A DNA stretch of 64,000 bases from contig CM034133.1 in NCBI GenBank assembly GCA_019914995.1, positions 5,146,001 through 5,210,000 on the forward strand, read 5' to 3'. The stretch's first letter is position 1; each line of letters begins with the position of its first letter. The notes below the pieces were generated by a model. That model did not search any database. It was not told where the DNA came from and saw nothing but the letters and a program-made list of their open reading frames with translations. Positions 57,098-64,000 of the stretch are shown here, piece after piece. The DNA is from Acanthochlamys bracteata (Eukaryota > Streptophyta > Magnoliopsida > Pandanales > Velloziaceae). Both the position numbers and the translations under genes were made by a program.

Positions 57098-58858
57098 ATG
57101 GCAAGATCAAACTTCATTGAAAAGGAAGGAAGATTGCTTGACTGTCCTTCAATATTTGAGGGGAATAATTATAAACATTGGAAGATGAAGATGACTGTAT
57201 TCTTAAAGGCACAAAATTATTTTTTGTGGAAGATCGTCAAAGATGGAGATAAAGCTACAATGCAAATTCCAGAGAATAACAACTTTTCTTCTTTAAATTC
57301 TTATGCTTTGAAATTGCTGTATCATACCTTAAATTTTGAACAATTTAATCACATATATTTTTATTCCACAGCAAAAAAAATTTGGCTCAAATTAGAACGG
57401 ATGTATGAAGACGAATTTGAGACTAGCTAATGCAATGAAGGTAAAATGTCATCAAATGAAAGTGAAGGAATACAAATCATCAAAAAGAAGATAACCTTCG
57501 CTTGACGGCCATCCACGAACATCAAAATGAGGTAAGTATCCCTTCTTCTAAAGAGGATGATAATGTTGGTTTGGTAACAAGAAAATACAGGTACATTTTG
57601 AGAAAGAAACAAAAGAGAAGAAGTAAGAACCAGCCTCGGAAGACAGAAAAGCCCAAACGTAGTAAGAAAAATTCTTCCTCATCCAAAAACAGCAAAACTG
57701 AAACCGTTCATCAAAAGGATATGTGACTATGTCTAATGGCCAATAATGAACAATCTAGTGAGGTAAGCTCATCTGAATTTTATGACTCAAAGATTTGCAA
57801 GAAATTTTTGATCAACTGTATGCTAAATACATGCATGTGAAACGCATGAATAAAAATATAAAAAACTGCATGCGTGAATACAAAGAGAAGAACGATTTGT
57901 TGACTAAGCAAGTATTACTTTTTAATGATGCTCTTGATGGTAAAAATAATGCCAAGAAAGATGCTTTGTCTACTAACCAAATAAGAGCAGAAATACATGT
58001 GTTACTATTGAAAACAGGAAGCTCATTGAGACAAATGAGAAACTTTGTGCCAAGTTGAATGACTATACTACTGGTAAGTACCTAAGTAGCTTTGGCATTG
58101 ATAACTCCTCCACTTGTGTGAATCCAAATGAGAAAATTAGGAAGTTAGAAATAAATAATCCCCTATTACATACGGAATGTGATAATCTAAAAGAAGAACT
58201 TGTCCAAGTCAAAGTAACAAACAAATCACATGCTATTGAATGTTTGCTACTGAAAAATGAGATAAAAGAGTTAACTGCTAAGAACCGTGACCTGCAAGTT
58301 TCTCTAGCAAAATTTGTTAAAGGTAAAAACAGGTTGGATGCAATGCTTGGTGCACAGAGTAGTGCATTCAGAAAGAAAGATATTGAGTTCATGCCAACTA
58401 CTGAGAATCCTACTGTGAACCAAATCAATGACAAGCAAAATTTAAAAACTACAAGTATTGGATTCTGCAGTAAGTACAAAACCGATAAGGTACACTCTTC
58501 TACTTCTTTTATTAAGTGTTTCTATTGTGGTAGAAAGGGTCACAAAGTAAGTTCTTGTTGATTTAAAAATAATGAAAATAAAGTAAAGGTAATGTGGATT
58601 TCCAAGAACAACCGTTTTCCAAAAAAGATAAGTGAAAATCCCTTTAGATCAAGTACTAGATGCATTACTAATAAACAATCTATTATTTTGCAAGGTAATC
58701 CATCTACCTCTTATGTTGCTAGCAACGATGAATATGTGACTCATTATTTCAAATTCAAGAAAAATCAAGGTATGAATAAAAAGATATGGGTGCCAAAGAA
58801 AACTCTCAAGATTGCCAATACTTTAGAACCCAAAAAAATTTGGGTGTTAAAGAGATAA
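57098..58858 (+). pseudogene. Gag of the gag-only element, broken
   Basis: Pieces: 57098-57430 (gag N-terminus with FEGNNYKHWKMKM and KIWLKLERMYE), 57502-57726 (basic Lys/Arg/Ser-rich), 57795-58058 (EIFDQLYAKYMHVKR, coiled-coil-like), 58055-58561 (coiled-coil-like, LVKFVKGKNRLDA-type region, then CFYCGRKGHKVSSC, an intact CX2CX4HX4C knuckle) and 58592-58858 (ending KKIWVPKK). Stops or shifts separate them. Compared with gag of the copia element at 1-10091, the middle is shortened and the first zinc knuckle is absent, while the second is intact. Confidence 0.85.
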
Positions 58859-61800
58859 ATTCTTGTTGCAAAAATTCTACAGTGTGAATGTAAATAGTCC
58901 AATCTTTTAATGATTTTGATGATTTGTAGCATTTCAATTCAAATGAAACTCATTGTTGCAATGCATGTTGAAATTTTTGCTGAAGCTTTGTCACTTACAA
59001 TTTTGTTTGAATGATATTTTGTATCTCACAATTGTTTGAAAAATATGCTTACATTTTTCTAAAAATTAAGTTAAATTTTTTTTAACGTAAAATAATTAAA
59101 TTGTGGCAAACGAATATATCATGAATAAATTTATTGAATGATTGTTGAATGATGTTCCATAAACATTGATTTATTAAGATGTTTTTAAACCAAAAATTCT
59201 GAACACTTGATGTAAATACAATTTGATAAAATGAGTTCAATCACTATGAAATTAATTGTAAACCATCCATGCTATTGAAATGGTAAGAATCATTACCTTT
59301 ATAAAATTCTATTTTGGTGAATATTAATGTGAGTCTATATGAAGTTTTTTTTGGATGGTATATATGCTACTAACCTTTGCAGGAGAAATACTAATAAAAG
59401 AAAATAAAACACGTGACAGCACTGCTGTCTAAGGATGTATAACTATTGGAATATTACAAGTTTTGATGATTGATCATTGCTTCAAAAATGGTGAAAAGAT
59501 TATTAATGAGATTGCATCTGAACAGAAGCACTTCACTGTAAGAGGAAAGGTAACACATACATATTATATTGATGATTTTCAGTCTAGTTGAAAACTAGCA
59601 GAAAGATGGATAGATGTGGTATAGAGGTTTGGACACTATATTGCAAAAGTTTTTCTTAAGTCTTCAAAACTTAACTTAGTCAAAGATCAATGCGATGTGA
59701 AGATCAAACCTGAAAATCTTTACAGATGCCTTCATGGGAGTTAAATTACTAAGTTGTTTATTCAAATCATTGTTAGTCGTTCCAACAATTGCACATGAAC
59801 CGACATGATCCATCTAGAGTTGCAAGATTGAAAAGTAAGCACTTTCTCCTTGTAATAATTAATGATTACTATGATTTTATTCACCTTCCTTCTTACTAAC
59901 AAAAATGATGTACTCAAAATATTTTCAAATCCTTGCCAAAGAGCATATTTATTGTTAGATGTTATAAAGAAATTCTTTGATTATTCAACAACTCGCAAAC
60001 CATATATATTTTTTAAGAACTTTAACTGTTGAGGAATTCATATTTTCATATAAAACTAACTGTATGTCGAGAAAGGATTCAACTATTTTACAGGTTTGAT
60101 TAAGGACAGTGAAGAAATATACATTTCAGTAGAAGAATAGCCAGCTGAAATCTGAACAGAGAATGAACAACTCTCTGTTGAGAATCCTAAAATGCAAGGA
60201 GTCGTTCCAAGTTGCATCATTTATATTCAAGTATTGGGTGCAGTGATCTCCACAAGAAGCCATCAATAGGTAAACTATATAAAGAGATAAAAATCATATT
60301 TCAATCAAGAGGTAAGTATATTTTCTTTATATTAATTTTGATATTTGTTAAGATCTCATGGCTCTTTATCGTTGGTGCATAATTGCTTTTTAATAGTGAA
60401 TGATTCATTTTAAATAAATGTTTTTGTAAAAATGTTTTCAAGTAATGGTCATATAAAGCCTCAAATGAGATTTACCAACCATTCTTTATTGACACTTTAT
60501 AATCAAAGTATTGACCTTTCTTAAACAAACTTGTTTAAAGCCAAACTCTTCATTTTGGTTAAGCTGAAATTGAATAAATTTTTTAGAAATGAAATTGCTC
60601 GAGTGATCTATATTTTTTTGGCTTATGCAAACCGAACTATAATGCTAAAGAAAATTCTTCAAATGAGATGAGACTTAACAGTGATTCATCTACATCCCTC
60701 AATCATTATCTAAGCCAAATTATTTCGAGTCAAACTCCTTAAATTCCACTCTGCTCCACTAAAAGCTCAGTGACTAATCATATTGAAACATTTTGTTTGT
60801 ATTTTTAAAATTCTAAATATTTTGTGGATTTATGATACACCTCAATGGAGCCTTCAATTGTTGAACAAAACTGTTGATTTTTAAAAAGTATTATCTACAA
60901 TGATAAAAATTGTTAACAATTCTTATTGAGATTTTGATTCATTGACGCATTATGTTTTATTTGCCATATAACTCAACATATAAAGCTAAATCTTATGATA
61001 TCATCTCCGGTTTGGATGTGTTTTTCGATATTTTAATTCAATTCGTATATTGATAATGTCTTCTAAAGATAATGCTAAAATCTTCTGAATTCTGTGAAGT
61101 TCTAACATCTCCCTGTAGGAAAGAGTCTTTAAAACTATTTTGTAGGATGTTTTCATAAGCTAAAGGGAATAAAATTAAATGTAATCAGTAAAGGGAAGAA
61201 ATAGTACGTAACAAAATGATAGATATTCACCATGCAGTCAAAATTATTCAGAATACTCTGTGAACAAGAAAGAAATAAGTTATTAAAAGACAAGGCAAGC
61301 GAAACTTTGCATGAATAAGTTAAGAAATGAGTACGACAATATATTATAAGCTATCCAAAGGTATGGGTAACTCGCTTCTTTTAACTTAGTATTCATACTT
61401 CATCAAAATTATTTATTAATAATCAATGCTGAAAATCTGCCGATTATGCAAATGATATTGAAAATTAATTTTGATGAAAATACCTATGCAAATGAATAAT
61501 TTTTCAGGAGGAAAATACTGTCTATCAAATGGTAAATCACTAAGAAAAGAAAACACATCAAGGGGAAAAAGCCTTCGAGTCAAAGTGAAAGAAGAAAATC
61601 ACGTTTTATAAAAGATATATTTTTTTAGAATTAGTGAATTTTATTGCAAGATTTTACATATATATGCTAAACGAAAATTATGCGATTACAATATCAGTTG
61701 CTGAATGCCATACATTAACTGCTTATGAGAAAACTTTGAAAGCTAATGTCCTTTGGGCGCAGAAAAGTTATTTATCAATGCAGGAGCAAATAGTTGAGAA

Positions 61801-62036
61801 AAGTCAGTAAGAAAGTGAAGCATACTACTCAAGTCAACTGCGTTGCTGGAAAAGCTTCTATATTAAGAAGAAAAACTTGATAAGTGCTTCAACTACAAAA
61901 GAAAGAGAATATGGTCTTTATAGCAGAGGGCACTTACTAAGGGGGAGATGGTCCTGAGAATACTAATTATGATTTATAAAAAATAAAAAAGAATATTATC
62001 TTTGTGAACTAACACATTTTGTGCAGTATATATGAT
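58859..62036 (+). other. Internal region without recognisable pol
   Basis: AT-rich sequence between gag and the 3' tail. No protease, integrase, RT or RNase H motif is readable in any frame I checked, and no long ORF exists. Unlike eroded pol it offers no scattered motifs, so pol seems to have been lost or replaced. Confidence 0.6.
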
Positions 62037-62524
62037 ACAATACAAGACAGACATGCATCGCTCTTTTTGCGACGAACAAAGTGTCATTCTTTGTAAGAAG
62101 AAGTTGCTAAAAATAATTTATACAATTTAGTAGATGAACATCCATTACTGCAATCAAAAGAGCAAATACAAAAGAGATGCATTACCTCATACAAGGATCA
62201 ACGATGAAAGGAGAAAAGGCTGGTAATACCATTTTAGTGGTAAGCTTCAATGCAAAATCATAAAGAAATTTGTAAAACTTTAATGAAAATGAGTCGAAAT
62301 TACTTTATACATCATAACTAATAGTATTGGACAACCTCCTTCCATCCTTTTTGTGATGACAAAAAGGGGGAGAAATAAAAAAATTATTATGCGCAGGTGA
62401 GGTGATTCGTTATGTTTATAATTTCAAGTGACTATTTCATTAAGGGAGAGTTGTTATATTGTGTTTAATTAAATCATAAATTAATAATTCTTAATTGTTT
62501 TGTCATCATCAAAAAGGGGGAGAT
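62037..62524 (+). other. 3' internal tail and polypurine tract
   Basis: It carries two polypurine-like signals: gacaaaaagggggagaaat at about 62358 and tcaaaaagggggagat ending at 62524, directly before the LTR. Both are preceded by tgatgac or gtcatcatc. Only the second is positioned as the functional tract. Confidence 0.75.
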
Positions 62525-64000
62525 TGTAGGAACTCCAATATTGATTTGATGATAACAATGATTAAGAAATTATAGTTTATGGATTAGGATGAACTAATAA
62601 TTGGAATCAAGTTCTGCAGAAATTCATGAAACAGGTCTATCCCACATTTAGCAGACAACAAGCCAGCTTCTTAGCTATTGATCGTATAAGATTTTATTTG
62701 TAGCATATAGAACAGAGGATCCCTCAGCCGCCAAGCAGCCAGCTGTCTAATTGGATAAAACAGAGAATCGCAATAGAGCATCTCGAACAGAGAAGAGCAG
62801 AAAACAGAGTATCACCAACAGAGAAGAACAGGAAACAGAGAACTCGATAGCCGGCTACTTCGCTGCTGCTCGCTGGAGAGAGAAGAATCCGAAAATCGTG
62901 ATAATCATTTACTCTTCAGAAGTAATTTCAAGCATGATGCCGATTCCATTTGAACTTCAACTTTTCATCAGAGACAGACCAATATGCACACTATAAGATT
63001 GATTAAATAACACATCAAATGATGATCAATATAAACTTAAAAAATCGTGGAATGATAGATGAAAATTCAGTAAACAGAGAGTAGAATCAGACATTGATGG
63101 AACAACTTTTCAGATGTAAAACAATCAAGAATTCGTCATCCATTTGAAGCAAAATCTTGAAGACTTATTGAGGAACATATCAGCTACAAGTTCATATCAA
63201 TGAAAAATCACAACAAGAGAAGACAAAGAACATAGTGCAAATTATTATCAGAATCATGTCTTCCTGATAATGCAGAAATGCTTCAACATGCAGATTTCGA
63301 TTTTACTCCAGAAGAAATCACGAATTTAATTATAAGGTGATATCATTCAACAAATCTACTATCTTGTTACTATCACAGAACTGAGCTATATCGAGTCACC
63401 ACATTATTGAAGAACAAGTTCAAATATAGAGATTGATAGATAGCAATGAAAACCCATTGAATACAGTAGGAAGCAACGAAGCAGAGACTGTAGAGTCATG
63501 CTATTGGAGTCCATCTCACTTGAAGCAGTCAATCTAGCAAAGAACTACAAATCAAGAAAAGCCAACTCAGCTAGAGAAATTTGAAAAATACAACTCAGCT
63601 GAAACAACTCAAAACTGCAGGCGGGAGTTTATGAATTACTTTCTTCGGTGCATTTAATGCTGATGAAAGAGTTGCACCAATTTAGCCAAAAGAAATCTTG
63701 AGGCAGCTGATTGACCGCTGAACACAATTTTCATCTCTACCTTGGAAATCTGTCACTGCACACCAACGATAATATTTTTCTAACGGGAAAAACCACCTAC
63801 TTGTAAGAACAGAAAATTATATAAGAAGAGAAGATGAAGAACAGAGTAAGACAGAGGAGATAACGAGCAAAATATCCAAAATCAAATTTGCATTACATTG
63901 ACTCAATTTCTCAAGTAAAAAAACTCCTCTTGCTGCCAATCACTTACAAAGCATCATTTTCAGCAACAACAAGTTTGATCATCTCAACAGAAAATCTTAA
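62525..64000 (+). repeat. Right LTR (cut by window end)
   Basis: It starts TGTAGGAACTCC and matches the left LTR to about 63415. It then continues into sequence the left LTR lacks, with tatataagaag near 63818 as a TATA-like box and weak similarity to the U3/R of the copia LTRs at 1-1420 (tgcatttaatgct, accgctgaaca). The R/U5 part lies beyond the window. Confidence 0.88.

Larger units (their letters stand above)
55744..64000 (+). mobile_element. Gag-only copia-like LTR retrotransposon (runs past window end)
   Basis: A left LTR (55744-57040), a Met-tRNA primer site (tggtatcagagc, 57043-57054), a broken gag, 3.2 kb without recognisable pol, a polypurine tract (aaaaagggggagat) and a right LTR starting at 62525. 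I see no protease, RT, integrase or RNase H signature. This makes it a non-autonomous, TR-GAG-like element. Its LTR R/U5-like part and its gag resemble the copia element at 1-10091, so machinery of that family could have mobilised it (inference). Confidence 0.85.

Noticed and set aside
58063-58479. 138-codon minus-strand ORF
   Set aside because: Antisense of the gag coiled-coil region, which matches known gag on the plus strand.
1-64000. CRISPR arrays, operons or prokaryotic systems
   Set aside because: No regularly spaced repeats, ribosome-binding sites or prokaryotic genes; all genes have spliceosomal introns.

Overview
The window is nuclear DNA of a flowering plant, almost certainly a eudicot. 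The evidence is three intron-containing plant genes with plant-type products, AT-rich introns, and plant Ty1/copia and Ty3/gypsy retrotransposons with initiator-Met tRNA primer sites. I cannot name the species. No prokaryotic or organellar gene is present.

Layout. (1) 1-10091: a broken Ty1/copia element on the minus strand. It has long LTRs (the left one is cut by the window edge), a decayed gag-protease-integrase-RT-RNase H, and an extra ORF between pol and the 3' LTR. (2) 10092-18000: gene-poor DNA holding an older copia integrase remnant (about 12500-13280), a MITE-like element with an internal 220-bp duplication (about 14490-15495) and a pair of GC-rich inverted repeats (15860/17597). (3) 18424-43478: a complete 20-exon phospholipase D zeta-type (PX-PH-HKD) gene on the plus strand. 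Every exon joins in frame to 1121 residues. Intron 13 carries a whole antisense chromovirus (30001-35724) and a 382-bp MITE; introns 1, 11 and 18 carry LINE 3' ends. (4) 45183-46751: a fragment of a GH9 endoglucanase, then a compact three-exon TEN1 gene (telomere CST complex, 132 residues). (5) 46752-49330: no convincing gene, two related AT-rich MITE-like blocks. (6) 49803-53078: a five-exon clade E-like protein phosphatase 2C gene (359 residues). (7) 53275-54484: a small TRIM-like LTR element with no coding capacity. (8) 55304-64000: a tandem copia-like array, reading internal tail, LTR, gag-only body, internal tail, LTR. Its pol is missing and its first LTR has a large internal deletion.

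The three host genes are functionally independent: lipid signalling and membrane traffic, telomere capping, and Ser/Thr dephosphorylation. They share a strand and form the conserved backbone of the window. Most other recognisable sequence is transposon-derived. The two copia-like families share R/U5-like LTR sequence and gag features, so the first family is a plausible autonomous relative of the gag-only second family. All exon limits were set by hand from splice signals, reading frame and remembered family conservation; no alignment was run.
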